Positions 25,317 through 40,200 of a stretch of 64,000 nt of DNA are shown here, in pieces. Position 1 is the stretch's first letter. Each line of letters begins with the position of its first letter. The notes under the pieces are model-generated. The model saw nothing but the letters and a program-made list of their open reading frames with translations. It was not told the DNA's origin and ran no database searches. Origin of the DNA: Panopea generosa (Eukaryota > Mollusca > Bivalvia > Adapedonta > Hiatellidae); contig CM055897.1 in NCBI GenBank assembly GCA_029582155.1, positions 15,118,482 through 15,182,481 of the forward strand, in the 5' to 3' direction. Position numbers and translations under genes: made by a program.

Positions 25317-27700
25317 GTTGTAGTGTGTCTGCCTCGCATGCAGAATGTCTTGGGTTAGTACTACTCTCCACAAACCACAGTGGTGGTCTAGTTGTAGTGT
25401 GTCTGCCTCGCATGCAGAATGTCTTGGGTTAGTACTACTCTCCACAAACCACAGTGGTGGTCTAGTTGTAGTGTGTCTGCCTCGCATGCAGAATGTCTTG
25501 GGTTAGTACTACTCTCCACAAACCACAGTGGTGGTCTAGTTGTAGTGTGTCTGCCTCGCATGCAGAATGTCTTGGGTTAGTACTACTCTCCACAAACCAC
25601 AGTGGTGGTCTAGTGGTAGAGTGTCTGCATCACATGCAGAATGTCTTGGGTTAGTACTACTCTCCACAAACTGCAGTGGTGGTCTAGTGGTAGTGTGTCT
25701 GCCTCACATGCAAAATGTGTTAGGTTTGTACTACTTTCCACAAACCACAGTGGTGGTCTAGTGGTAAAGTGTCTGCCTTGCATGCAGAATGTCTTGGATT
25801 TGTACTACTCTCCACTAACCACAGTGGTGGTCTAGTGGTAGTGTATCTGCCTCGCATGCAGAATGTATTGGGTTTGTACTACTCTCCAAAAACTGCAGTG
25901 GTGGTCTAGTGGTAGTGTCTCTGCCTCGCATACTGAATGTCTTGGATTTGTACTAATATCCACAAACTGCAGTGGTGGTCTAGTGGTAGTGTGTCTGCCT
26001 CACATGCAAAATGTGTTAAGTTTGTACTACTCTCCACAAACCACAGTGGTGGTCTAGTGGTAAAGTGTCTGCCTTGCATGCAGAATGTCTTGGATTTGTA
26101 CTACTCTCCACAAACCACAGTGGTGGTCTAGTGGTAGTGTGTCTGCCTCACATGCAGAATGTCTTAGGTTTGTACTACTCTCCACAAACAACAGTGATGG
26201 TCTAGTGGTAGAGTGTCTGCCTCACATACAGAAGTTCTTGGATTTTACTACTCTCCACAAACCAGAGTGGTGGTCTAGTGGTAGAGTGTCAGCCTGGCAT
26301 GCAGAATGTCTTGGGTTTGTATTACTCTTCACAAACCACAGTGGTGGTCTAGTGGTAGAGTGTCTGCCTCACATGCAGAATGTCTTGGGTTTGTACTACT
26401 CTCCACAAACCACTGTGGTGGTGTAGTGGTAGAGTGTCTGCCTCGCATGCAGAATGTCTTAGATTTGTATTACTTTCCACAAACAACAGTGGTGGTATAG
26501 TGGTAGTGTACCTGCCTCACATGCAGAATGTCTTGGGTTTGTACTACTCTCCACAAACCGCAGTGGTGGTCTAGTGGTAGTCTGTCTGCCTCACATGGAG
26601 AATGTCTTGGGTTTGTACTACTCTCCACAAACCACAGTGGTGGTCTAGTTGTAGTGTGTCTGCCTCGCATGCAGAATGTCTTGGGTTAGTACTACTCTCC
26701 ACAAACCACAGTGGTGGTCTAGTTGTAGTGTGTCTGCCTCGCATGCAGAATGTCTTGGGTTAGTACTACTCTCCACAAACTGCAGTGGTGGTCTAGTGGT
26801 AGTGTGTCTGCCTCACATGCAAAATGTGTTAGGTTTGTACTACTTTCCACAAACCACAGTGGTGGTCTAGTGGTAAAGTGTCTGCCTTGCATGCAGAATA
26901 TCTTGGATTTGTACTACTCTCCACTAACCACAGTGGTGGTCTAGTGGTAGTGTATCTGCCTCGCATGCAGAATGTCTTGGGTTTGTACTACTCTCCAAAA
27001 ACTGCAGTGGTGGTCTAGTGGTAGTGTCTCTGCCTCGCATACTGAATGTCTTGGATTTGTACTAATCTCCACAAACTGCAGTGGTGGTCTAGTGGTAGTG
27101 TGTCTGCCTCACATGCAAAATGTGTTAAGTTTGTACTACTCTCCACAAACCACAGTGGTGGTCTAGTGGTAAAGTGTTTGCCTTGCATGCAGAATGTCTT
27201 GGATTTGTACTACTCTCCACAAACCACAGTGGTGGTCTAGTGGTAGTGTGTCTGCCTCACATGCAGAATGTCTTGGGTTTGTACTACTCTCCACAAACAA
27301 CAGTGATGGTCTAGTGGTAGAGTGTCTGCCTCACATACAGAAGTTCTTGGATTTTACTACTCTCCACAAACCACAGTGGTGGTCTAGTGGTAGAGTGTCA
27401 GCCTGGCATGCAGAATGTCTTGGGTTTGTATTACTCTTCACAAACCACAGTGGTGGTCTAGTGGTAGAGTGTCTGCCTCACATGCAGAATGTCTTGGGTT
27501 TGTACTACTCTCCACAAACCACAGTGGTGGTATAGTGGTAGTGTGTCTGCCTCACATGGAGAATGTCTTGGGTTTGTTTTACTCTTCACAAACCACAGTG
27601 GTGGTCTAGTGGTAGAGTGTTTGCCTCACATGCAGAATGTCTTGGGTTTGTACTACTCTCCACAAACCACAGTGGTGGTCTAGTGGTAGAATGTCTGCCT
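25317..27700 (+). repeat. Run of identical 74-bp units and a 1109-bp duplication
   Basis: Four neighbouring units starting at 25317, 25391, 25465 and 25539 (GTTGTAGTGTGTCTGCCTCG type, with GGGTTAGTACTAC) appear identical to each other. Just after them, a block near 25567-26675 recurs 1109 bp later (25641 to 26750, 25863 to 26972, 26085 to 27194), which is 15 units less one base, with few changes. Confidence 0.7.
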
Positions 27701-30700
27701 CACATGGAGAATGTCTTGGGTTTGTACTACTCTCCACACACCACAGTGGTGGTCTAGTGGTAGTGTTTCTGCCTCACATGGAGAATGTTTTGGGTTTGTA
27801 CTACTCTCCACAAACTGCAGTGGTGGTCTAATGGTAGTGTGCCTGCCTCACATGCAGAATGTCTTGGCTTTGTAATACTCTCCACAAACCACAGTGGTGG
27901 TCTAGTGGTAGTGTGTCTGCCTCACATGGAGAATGTCTTGGGTTTGTACTACTCTCCACAAACCACAGTGGTGGTCTAGTGGTAGTGTCTCTGCCTCGCA
28001 TACAGAATGTCTTGGATTTGTACTAATCTCCACAAACTGCAGTGGTGGTCTAGTGGTAGTGTGTCTGCCTCGCATACAGAATGTCTTGGATTTGTACTAA
28101 TCTCCACAAACTGCAGTGGTGGTCTAGTGGTAGTGTATCTGCCTCACATGCAGAATGTGTTATGTTTGTATTACTCTCCACAAACCACACTGGTGGTCTA
28201 GTGGTAGAGTGTCTGCCTCGCTTGCAGAATGTCTTAGATTTGTATTACTTTCCACAAACTGCAATGGTGGTCTAGTGGTAGTCTGTCTGCCTCACATGCA
28301 GAATGTCTTGACTTTGTACTACTATCTACAAACCACAGTGGTGGTCTAGTGGTAGAGTGTCTGCCTCACATGCAGAATGTCTTGGGTTTGTACTACTCTC
28401 CACCAACCACAGTGGTGGTCTAGTTGTAGTGTGTCTGCCTCGCATGCAGAATCTCTTGGGTTAGTACTAATTTCCACAAACTGCAGTGGTGGTCTAATGG
28501 TAGTGTGTCTGCCTCACATGGAGAATGTCTTGGATTTGAACTATTCTCCACAAACCACAGTGGTGGTCTAGTGGTAGAGTGTCTTCCTTACATGCAGAAT
28601 GTCTTTGATTTGTACTACTCTCCATAAACCACAGTGGTGGTCTAGTGGTAGTGTGTCTGCCTCACATGGAGAATGTCTATGGTTTGTACTACTCTCCACA
28701 AACTGCAGTGGTGGTCTAGTGGTAGTGTCTCTGCCTCGCATACAGAATGTCTTGGATTTGTAATAATCTCCACAAACTGCAGTGGTGGTCTAGTGGTAGT
28801 GTGTCTGCCTCACATGCAGAATGTGTTAGGTTTGTACTCCTATCCACAACCCACAATGGTGGTCTAGTGGTAGAGTGTCTGCCTCGCATGCAGAATGTCT
28901 TGGATTTGTACTACTCTTCACAAACAACAGTGATGGTCTAATGGTAGAGTGTCTGCCTCACATACAGAAGATCTTGGGTTTGCACTACTCTCCACAAACC
29001 ACAGTGGTGGTCTAGTGTTAGAGTGTCATCCTCGCATGCAGAATGTCTTGGGTTTGTACTACTCTCCACAAACTGCAGTGGTGGTCTAGTGGTAGAGTGT
29101 CTGCCTCACATGCAGAATGTCTTTGATTTGTACTACTCTCCATAAACCACAGTGGTGGTCTAGTGGTAGTGTGTCTGCCTCACATGGAGAATGTCTTGGG
29201 TTTGTACTACTCTCTACAAACTGCAGTGGTGGTCTAGTGGTAGTGTCTCTGCCTCGCATACTGAATGTCTTGGATTTGTACTAATCTCCACAAACTGCAG
29301 TGGTGGTCTAGTGGTAATGCGTCTGCCTCACATGCAAAATGTGTTAGGTTTGTACTGCTCTCCACAAACCACAGTGGTGCTCTAGTGGTAAAGTGTCTAC
29401 CTTGCATTCTGAATGTCTTGGGTTTGTACTACTGTACACAAACAACAGTGGTGGTCTAGTGGTAGAGTGTCTGCTTCACATGCAGAATGTCTTGGGTTTG
29501 TACTACTCTCCACAAACAACAGTGATGGTCTAGTGGTAGAGTGTCTGCCTCACATAGAGAAGTTCTTGGGTTTGTACTACTCTCCACAAACCACAGTGGT
29601 GGTCTAGTGGTAGAGTGTCTGCCTCACATGGAAAACGTCTTGGGTTTGTACTACTCTCCACACACCACAGTGGTGGTCTAGTGGTAGTGTTTCTGCCTCA
29701 CATGGAGAATGTCTTGGGTTTGTACTACTCTCCACAAACTGCAGTGGTGGTCTAATGGTAGTGTACCTGCCTCACATGCAGAATGTCTTGGATTTGTACT
29801 ATTCTCCACAAACCACAGTGGTGGTCTAGTGGTAGTGTGTCTGCCTCACATGGAGAATGTCTTGGGTTTGTACTACTCTCCACAAACCACAGTGGTGGTC
29901 TAGTGGTAGTGCGTCTGCCTCACATGGAGAATGTCTTGGGTTTGTACTACTCTCCACAAACCACAGTGGTGGTCTAGTGGTAGTGTCTCTGCCTCACATA
30001 CAGAATGTCTTGGATTTGTACTAATCTCCACAAACTGCAGTGGTGGTCTAGTGGTAGTGTGTCTGCCTCACATGCTGAATGTGTTTGGTTTGTATTACTC
30101 TCCACAAACCACACTGGTGGTCTAGTGGTAGAGTGTCTGCCTCACATGCAGAATGTCTTGGGTTTGTACTACTCTCCACAAACCACTGTGGTGGTCTAGT
30201 GGTAGAGTGTCTGCCTCCCTTGCAGAATGTCTTAGATTTGTATTACTTTCCACAAACAACAGTGGTGGTATAGTGGTATTGTACCTGCCTCACTTGCAGA
30301 ATGTCTTGGGTTTGTACTACTCTCCACAAACGACAGTGGTGGTCTAATGGTAGAGTGTCAGCCTCACATGCAGAATGTCTTTGGTTTGTACTATTCTCCA
30401 CAAACCACAGTGGTGGTCTAATGGTAGAGTGTCTGCCTCACATGCAGAATGTCTTGGATTTGTACTACTCTCCACAAACTGCAGTGTTGGTCTAGTGGTA
30501 GAGTGTCTGCCTCACATGCAGAATGTCTTGGATTTGTACTACTCTCCACAAACCACAGTGGTGGTCTAGTGGTAGTGTGTCTGCCTCACATGGAGAATGT
30601 CTTGGGTTTGTACTACTCTCCACAAACCACAGTGGTGGTCTAGTGGTAGTGTGTCTGCCTCACATGGAGAATGTGTTGGGTTTGTACTACTCTCCACAAA

Positions 30701-32604
30701 CCACAGTGGTGGTCTAGTGGTAGTGTCTCTGCCTCGCCTACAGAATGTCTTGAATTTGTACTAATCTCCACAAACTGCAGTGGTGGTCTAGTGGTAGAGT
30801 GTCTGCCTCACATGCAGAATGTGTTAGGTTTGTACTACTCTCCACAAACAACACTGGTGGTCTAGTGGTAGAGTGTCTGCCTCACATGCAGAATGTCTTG
30901 GATTTGTACTATTCTCCACAAACCACACTGGTGGTCTAGTGGTAGTGTGTCTGCCTCACATGCAGAAGGTCTTGGGTTTGTACTACTCTCCACAAACTGC
31001 AGTGGTGGTCTAGTGTTTGTGTGTCTGCCTCACATGCAGAATGTCTTGGGTTTGTACTACTCTCCACAAACAACAGTGGTGGTCTAGTGGTAGAGTGTCT
31101 GCCTCACATGCAGAATGTCTTTGGTTTGAACTACTCTCCACAAACCACAGAGGTGATCTAGTGGTAGTGGTTCTGCCTCACATGCAGAATGCCTTTGGTT
31201 TGTACTACTCTCCACAAATCACAGTGGTGGTCTAGTGGTAGTGGTTCTGCCTCACATGCAGAATGTCTTGGGTTTTTACTACTCTCCACAAATCACAGTG
31301 GTGGTCTAGTGGTTGAGTGTCTGCCTCACATGCAGAATGTCTTGGATTTGTACTATTCTCCACAATCAACAGTGGTTGTCTAGTGGTAGAGTGTCTGCCT
31401 CACATGCAGAATGTCTTTGGTTTGAACTACTCTCCACAAACCACAGTGGTGATCTAGTGGTAGTGTTTCTGCCTCACATGGAGAATGTCTTGGGTTTGTA
31501 CTACTCACCACAAACTGCAGTGGTGGTCTAATGGTAGTGTGCCTGCCTCACATGCAGAATGTCTTGGATTTGTACTATTCTCCACAAACCACAGTGGTGG
31601 TCTAGTGGTAGTGTGTCTGCCTCACATGGAGAATGTCTTGGGTTTGTACTACTCTCCACAAACAACAGTGGTGGTCTAGTGGTAGTGTGTCTGCCTCACA
31701 TGGAGAATGTCTTGGGTTTGTACTACTCTCCACAAACCACAGTGGTGGTCTAGTGGTAGTGTTTCTGCCTCACATACAGAATGTCTTGGATTTGTACTAA
31801 TCTCCACAAACTGCAGTGGTGGTCTAGTGGTAGTGTGTCTGCCTCACATGCAGAATGTGTTAGGTTTGTATTACTCTCCACAAACCACAGTGGTGGTCTA
31901 GTGGTAGAGTGTCTGCCTCACATGCAGAACGTCTTGGGTTTGTACTACTCTCCACAAACCACTGTGGTGGTCTAGTGGTAGAGTGTCTGCCTCCCTTGCA
32001 GAATGTCTTAGATTTGTATTACTTTCCACAAACAACAGTGATGGTATAGTGATATTGTACCTGCCTCACTTGCAGAATATCTTGGGTTTGTACTACTCTC
32101 CACAAACAACAGTGGTGGTCTAGTGGTAGTTTGTCTGCCTCACATGGAAAATGTCTTTGGTTTGTACTATTCTCCACAAACCACAGTGGTTGTCTAGTGG
32201 AAGAGTGTCTGCCTCACATGCAGAATGTCTTGGATTTGTACTATTCTCCACAATCAACAGTGGTTGTCTAGTGGTAGAGTGTCTGCCTCACATGCAGAAT
32301 GTCTTTGGTTTGAACTACTCTCCACAAACCACAGTGGTGATCTAGTGGTAGTGTTTCTGCCTCACATGGAGAATGTCTTGGGTTTGTACTACTCACCACA
32401 AACTGCAGTGGTGGTCTAATGGTAGTGTGCCTGCCTCACATGCAGAATGTCTTGGATTTGTACTATTCTCCACAAACCACAGTGATGGTCTAGTGGTAGA
32501 GTGTCTGCCTCACATGCAGAATATCTTGGATTTGTACTACTCTCTACAAACTGCAGTGTTGGTCTAGTGGTAGAGTGTCTGCCTCACATGCAGAATGTCT
32601 TGGA

Positions 32605-35600
32605 TTTGTACTACTCTCCACAAACCACAGTGGTGGTCTAGTGGTAGTGTGTCTGCCTCACATGCAGAATGTCTTGGATTTGTACTACTCTCCACAAACC
32701 ACAGTGGTGGTCTAGTGGTAGTGTGTCTGCCTCACATGGAGAATGTCTTGGTTTGTACTACTCTCCACAAACCACAGTGGTGGTCTAGTGGTAGTGTTTC
32801 TGCCTCACATACAGAATGTCTTGGATTTGTACTAATCTCCACAAACTGCAGTGGTGGTCTAGTGGTAGTGTGTCTGCCTCACATGCAGAATGTGTTAGGT
32901 TTGTATTACTCTCCACAAACCACAGTGGTGGTCTAGTGGTAGTGTGTTTGCCTCACATGCAGAATGTCTTGGGTTTGTACTATTCTCCACAAACCACAGT
33001 GATGGTCTAGTGGTAGAGTGTCTGCCTCACATGCAGAATGTCTTGGGTTTGTACTATTCTCCACAAACCACAGTGATGGTCTAGTGGTAGAGTGTCTGCC
33101 TCACATGCAGAATATCTTGGATTTGTACTACTCTCTACAAACTGCAGTGTTGGTCTAGTGGTAGAGTGTCTGCCTCACATTCAGAATGTCTTGGATTTGT
33201 ACTACTCTCCACAAACCACAGTGGTGGTCTAGTGGTAGTGTGTCTGCCTCACATGGAGAATGTCTTGGTTTGTACTACTCTCCACAAACCACAGTGGTGG
33301 TCTAGTGGTAGTGTGTCTGCCTCACATGGAGAATGTCTTGGGTTTGTACTACTCTCCACAAACCACAGTGGTGGTCTAGTGGTAGTGTCTCTGCCTCGCA
33401 TACCGAATGTCTTGGATTTGTACTAATCTCCACAAACTGCAGTGGTGGTCTAGTGGTAATGTGTCTGCCTCACATGCAGAATGTGTTAGGTTTGTACTAC
33501 TCTCCACAAATAACACTGGTGGTCTAGTGGTAGAGTGTCTGCCTCACATGCAGAATGTCTTGGGTTTGTACTATTCTCCACAAACCACAGTGGTGGTCTA
33601 GTGGTAGTGTGTCTGCCTCACATGCAGAAGGTCTTGGATTTGTACTACTCTCCACAAACTGCTGTGGTGGTCTAGTGTTTGTGTGTCTGCCTCACATGCA
33701 GAATGTCTTGGGTTTGTACTACTCTCCACAAACAACAGTGGTGGTCTAGTGGTAGTGGTTCTGCCTCACATGCAGAATGTCTTTGGTTTGTACTACTCTC
33801 CACAAACCACAGTGGTGGTCTAGTGGTAGTGTGTCTGCCTCACATGCAGAATGTCTTGGGTTTGTACTACTCTCAACAAACTGCAGCGGTGGTCTAGTGG
33901 TAGTGTGTCTGCCTCACTTGCAGAATGTCTTGGGTTTGTACTACTCTCCACAAACAGCAGTGGTGGTCTAGTGGTAGTGGTTCTGCCTCACATGTAGAAT
34001 GTCTTTGGTTTGTACTACTATCCACAAACCACAGTGGTGGTCTAGTGGTAGTGTGTCTGCCTCACATGCAGAATGTCTTGGGTTTTTACTACTCTCCACA
34101 AATCACAGTGGTGGTCTAGTGGTAGAGTGTCTGCCTCACATGCAGAATGTCTTGGATTTGTACTATTCTCCACAAACAACAGTGGTGGTCTAGTGGTAGA
34201 GTGTCTGCCTCACATGCAGAATGTCTTTGGTTTGAACTACTCTCCACAAACCACAGTCGTGGTCTAGTGGTAGAGTGTCTGCCTCACATGCAGAATGTCT
34301 TGGGTTTTTACTACTTTCCACAAATCACAGTGGTGGTCTAGTGGTAGTGTGATTGCCTCACATGCAGAATGTCTTGGATTTGTACTATTCTCCACAAACA
34401 ACAGTGGTGGTCTAGTGGTAGTGGTTCTGCCTCACATGCAGAATGTCTTTGGTTTGTACTACTCTCCACAAATCACAGTGGTGGTCTAGTGGTAGAGTGT
34501 CTGCCTCACATGCAGAATGTCTTGGGTTTTTACTACTCTCCACAAATCACAGTGGTGGTCTAGTGGAAGTGTGTCTGCCTCACATGCAGAATGTTTTGGG
34601 TTTGTACTACTGTACACAAACCACAGTGGTGGTCTAGTGGTAGTGTGTCTGCCTCACATGCAGAATGTCTTGGGTTTGTACTACTCTCCACAAACTGCAG
34701 CGGTGGTCTAGTGGTAGTGTGTCTGCCTCACTTGCAGAATGTCTTGGCTTTGTACTACTCTCCACAAACAACAGTGGTGGTCTAGTCGTAGTGTGTCTGC
34801 CTCACATGCAGAATGTCTTGGGTTTGTACTACTCTCCACAAACCACAGTGATGGTCTAGTGGTAGAATGTCTGCCTCACATACAGAATGTCTTTGGTTTG
34901 TACTACTCTCCACAAACCACAGTGGTGGTCTAGTGGTAGTGTGTCTGCCTCACATGCAGAATGTCTTGGATTTGTACTACTCTCCACAAACCACAGTGGT
35001 GGTCTAGTGGTAGTGTGTCTGCCTCACATGGAGAATGTCTTGGTTTGTACTACTCTCCACAAACCACAGTGGTGGTCTAGTGGTAGTGTTTCTGCCTCAC
35101 ATACAGAATGTCTTGGATTTGTACTAATCTCCACAAACTGCAGTGGTGGTCTAGTGGTAGTGTGTCTGCCTCACATGCAGAATGTGTTAGGTTTGTATTA
35201 CTCTCCACAAACCACAGTGGTGGTCTAGTGGTAGTGTGTTTGCCTCACATGCAGAATGTCTTGGGTTTGTACTATTCTCCACAAACCACAGTGATGGTCT
35301 AGTGGTAGAGTGTCTGCCTCACATGCAGAATGTCTTGGGTTTGTACTATTCTCCACAAACCACAGTGATGGTCTAGTGGTAGAGTGTCTGCCTCACATGC
35401 AGAATATCTTGGATTTGTACTACTCTCTACAAACTGCAGTGTTGGTCTAGTGGTAGAGTGTCTGCCTCACATTCAGAATGTCTTGGATTTGTACTACTCT
35501 CCACAAACCACAGTGGTGGTCTAGTGGTAGTGTGTCTGCCTCACATGGAGAATGTCTTGGTTTGTACTACTCTCCACAAACCACAGTGGTGGTCTAGTGG

Positions 35601-37204
35601 TAGTGTGTCTGCCTCACATGGAGAATGTCTTGGGTTTGTACTACTCTCCGCAAACCACAGTGGTTGTCTAGTGGTAGTGTCTCTGCCTCGCATACAGAAT
35701 GTCTTGGATTTGTACTAATCTCCACAAACTGCAGTGGTGGTCTAGTGGTAATGTGTCTGCCTCACATGCAGAATGTGTTAGGTTTGTACTACTCTCCACA
35801 AATAACACTGGTGGTCTAGTGGTAGAGTGTCTGCCTCACATGCAGAATGTCTTGGGTTTGTACTATTCTCCACAAACCACAGTGGTGGTCTAGTGGTAGT
35901 GTGTCTGCCTCACATGCAGAAGGTCTTGGATTTGTACTACTCTCCACAAACTGCTGTGGTGGTCTAGTGTTTGTGTGTCTGCCTCACATGCAGAATGTCT
36001 TGGGTTTGTACTACTCTCCACAAACAACAGTGGTGGTCTAGTGGTAGTGGTTCTGCCTCACATGCAGAATGTCTTTGGTTTGTACTACTCTCCACAAACC
36101 ACAGTGGTGGTCTAGTGGTAGTGTGTCTGCCTCACATGCAGAATGTCTTGGGTTTGTACTACTCTCAACAAACTGCAGCGGTGGTCTAGTGGTAGTGTGT
36201 CTGCCTCACTTGCAGAATGTCTTGGGTTTGTACTACTCTCCACAAACAGCAGTGGTGGTCTAGTGGTAGTGGTTCTGCCTCACATGTAGAATGTCTTTGG
36301 TTTGTACTACTATCCACAAACCACAGTGGTGGTCTAGTGGTAGTGTGTCTGCCTCACATGCAGAATGTCTTGGGTTTTTACTACTCTCCACAAATCACAG
36401 TGGTGGTCTAGTGGTAGAGTGTCTGCCTCACATGCAGAATGTCTTGGATTTGTACTATTCTCCACAAACAACAGTGGTGGTCTAGTGGTAGAGTGTCTGC
36501 CTCACATGCAGAATGTCTTTGGTTTGAACTACTCTCCACAAACCACAGTGGTGGTCTAGTGGTAGAGTGTCTGCCTCACATGCAGAATGTCTTGGGTTTT
36601 TACTACTTTCCACAAATCACAGTGGTGGTCTAGTGGTAGTGTGATTGCCTCACATGCAGAATGTCTTGGATTTGTACTATTCTCCACAAACAACAGTGGT
36701 GGTCTAGTGGTAGTGGTTCTGCCTCACATGCAGAATGTCTTTGGTTTGTACTACTCTCCACAAATCACAGTGGTGGTCTAGTGGTAGAGTGTCTGCCTCA
36801 CATGCAGAATGTCTTGGGTTTTTACTACTCTCCACAAATCACAGTGGTGGTCTAGTGGAAGTGTGTCTGCCTCACATGCAGAATGTTTTGGGTTTGTACT
36901 ACTGTACACAAACCACAGTGGTGGTCTAGTGGTAGTGTGTCTGCCTCACATGCAGAATGTCTTGGGTTTGTACTACTCTCCACAAACTGCAGCGGTGGTC
37001 TAGTGGTAGTGTGTCTGCCTCACTTGCAGAATGTCTTGGCTTTGTACTACTCTCCACAAACAACAGTGGTGGTCTAGTCGTAGTGTGTCTGCCTCACATG
37101 CAGAATGTCTTGGGTTTGTACTACTCTCCACAAACCACAGTGATGGTCTAGTGGTAGAATGTCTGCCTCACATACAGAATGTCTTTGGTTTGTACTACTC
37201 TCCA
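32605..37204 (+). repeat. 2292-bp higher-order tandem duplication in the 74-bp array
   Basis: Ordered variant units in about 32605-34896 recur 2292 bp later, up to about 37204 (31 units, two of them one base short). Shared landmarks include a unit missing one G (CTTGGTTTGTACTACTC near 32748 and 35040), TAGTGTTTGTGTGTCTGCC (near 33673 and 35965), TCAACAAACTGCAGCGG (near 33873 and 36165) and CTACTGTACACAAACC (near 34607 and 36899). A handful of substitutions distinguish the copies, for example TACCGAATG at 33403 versus TACAGAATG at 35695. Confidence 0.8.
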
Positions 37205-40200
37205 CAAACTGCATTGATGGTCTAGTGGTAGTGTGTCTGCCTCACTTGCAGAATGTCTTGGGTTTGTACTACTGTCCACAAACTGCAGTGGTGGTCTAGT
37301 GGTAGTGTGCCTACTTCACATGCAGAATGTCTTGGGTTTGTACTACTGTCCACAAACTGCAGTGGTGGTCTAGTGGTAGTGTGCCTACTTCACATGCAGA
37401 ATGTCTGGGGTTTGTTCTACTCTCCACAAACCACAGTGCTGGTCTAGTGGTAGAGTGTCTGCCTCGCATGCAGAATGTCTTAGATTTGTATTACTCTCCA
37501 CTAACAACAGTAGTGGTCTAGTGGTAGTGTGTCTGCATCACATGCAGAATGTCTTGGGTTTGTACTACTCTCCACAAACAGCAGTGGTGGTCTAGTGGTA
37601 GTGTGTCTTCATCACATGCAGAATGTCTTGGGTTTGTTCTACTCTCCACAAACAACAGTGGTGGTCTAATGGTAGAGTGTCTGCCTCACATGCAGAATGT
37701 CTTGAGTTTGTACTTTTCTCCACAAACCACATTGATGGTCTAGTGGTAGAGTGTCTGCCTCACATGCAGAATGTCTTTGGTTTGTACTACTCTCCACAAA
37801 CTGCAATGGTGGTCTAGTGGTAGTGTGTCTGCCTCACATGCAGAAGGTCTTGTGTTTGTTCTACTGTCCACAAACCAAAGTGGTGGTCTAGTTGTAAAGT
37901 GTCTGCCTCACATGCAGAATGTCTATGGTTTGTACTACTCTCCACAAACCGCAGTTGTGGTCTAGTGGTAGTGTGTCTGCCTCACATGCAGAATGTCTTG
38001 GGTTTGTACTATTCTCCACAAACAACAGTGGTGGTCTAGTGGTAGTGTGTCTGCGTCACATGCAGAAGGTCTTGGGTTTGCACTACTCTCCACAAACTGC
38101 AGTGGTGGTCTAGTGGTAGTGTGTCTGCCTCACATGCAGAATGTCTATGGTTTGTACTACGCTCCACAAACCACAGTGGTGAACTAGTGGTAGTGTGTCT
38201 GCCTCACATGCAGAATGTCTTGGATTTTTACTACTCTCCACAAAAAAAAGTTGTGGTCTAGTGGTAGTGTGTCTGCCTCACATGCAGAATGTCTTGGATT
38301 TGTACTACTCTCCGCAAACAACAGTGGTGAACTAGTGGTAGTGTGTCTGCCTCACATGCAGAATGTCTTGGATTTTTACTACTCTCCACAAAAAAAAGTT
38401 GTGGTCTAGTGGTAGTGTGTCTGCCTCACATGCAGAATGTCTTGGATTTGTACTACTCTCCGCAAACAACAGTGGTGGTCTAGTGGTAGAGTGTCTGCCT
38501 CACATGCAGAATGTCTCTGGTTTGTACTACTCTCAACAAACCGCAGTGGTGGTCTAATGGTAGTGTGTCTGCCTCGCATGCAGAAGTTCTTGGGTTTGTA
38601 TTACTCTCCACAAAATGCTGTGGTGGTCTAGTGGTATTGCATCTACCTCACATGCAGAAGGTCTTACGTTTGTACTACTCTCCACAAACCACAATGGTGG
38701 TCTAGTGGTAAAGTGTCTGCCTCACACACAAAAAGTCTTGGGTTTGTAGTACTCTCCACAAACCACAGTGGTGGTCTAGTGGTAGAGTGTCTGCCTCACA
38801 TGCAGAATTTCTTGGATTTGTACTACTCTCCACAAACCACAGTGGTGGTCTAGTGGTAGAGTGTCTGCCTCACATGCAGAATGTCTTGGGTTTGTACTAT
38901 TCTCCACAAACCACAGTGTTGGTCTAGTGGTAGAGTGTCTGTCTCACATGCAAAATGCTATGGGTTTGTACTACTCTCCACAAACAACAGTGGTGGTCTA
39001 GTGGTAGTGGTTCTGCCTCACATGTAGAATGTCTTTGGTTTGTACAACTCTCCACAAACCACAGTGGTGGTCTAGTGGTAGTGTGTCTGCCTCACATGCA
39101 GAATGTCTTGGGTTTTTACTACTCTCCACAAATCACAGTGGTGGTCTAGTGGTAGAGTGTCTGCCTCACATGCAGAATGTCTTGGATTTGTACTATTCTC
39201 CACAAACAACAGTGGTGGTCTAGTGGTAGAGTGTCTGCCTCACATGCAGAATGTCTTTGGTTTGAACTACTCTCCACAAACCACAGTGGTGGTCTAATGG
39301 TAGAGTGTCTGCCTCACATGCAGAATGTCTTGGGTTTTTACTACTCTCCACAAATCACAGTGGTGGTCTAGTGGTAGTGTGTCTGCCTCACATGCAGAAT
39401 GTCTTGTATTTGTACTATTCTCCACAAACAACAGTGGTGGTCTAGTGGTAGTGATTCTGCCTCACATGCAGAATGTCTTTGGTTTGTACTACTCTCCACA
39501 AACCACAGTGGTGGTCTAGTGGTAGAGTGTCTGCCTCACATGCAGAATGTCTTGGGTTTTTACTACTCTCCACAAATCACAGTGGTGGTATAGTGGAAGA
39601 GTGTCTGCCTCACATGCAGAATGTCTTGGGTTTTTACTACTCTCCACAAATCACAGTGGTGGTTTAGTGGAAGTGTGTCTGCCTCACATGCAGAATGTTT
39701 TGGGTTTGTACTACTGTACACAAACAACAGTGGTGGTCTAGTGGTAGTGTGTCTGCCTCACATGCAGAATGTCTTGGGTTTGTACTACTCTCCACAAACT
39801 GCAGCGGTGGTCTAGTGGTAGTGTGTCTGCCTCACTTGCAGAATGTCTTGGCTTTGTACTACTCTCCACAAACAACAGTGGTGGTCTAGTCGTAGTGTGT
39901 CTGCCTCACATGCAGAATGTCTTGGGTTTGTACTACTCTCCACAAACCACAGTGATGGTCTAGTGGTAGAATGTCTGCCTCACATACAGAATGTCTTTGG
40001 TTTGTACTACTCTCCACAAACTGCAGTGATGGTCTAGTGGTAGTGTGTCTGCCTCACTTGCAGAATGTCTTGGGTTTGTACTACTGTCCACAAACTGCAG
40101 TGGTGGTCTAGTGGTAGTGTGCCTACTTCACATGCAGAATGTCTGGGGTTTGTTCTACTCTCCACAAACCACAGTGGTGGTCTAGTGGTAGAGTGTCTGC

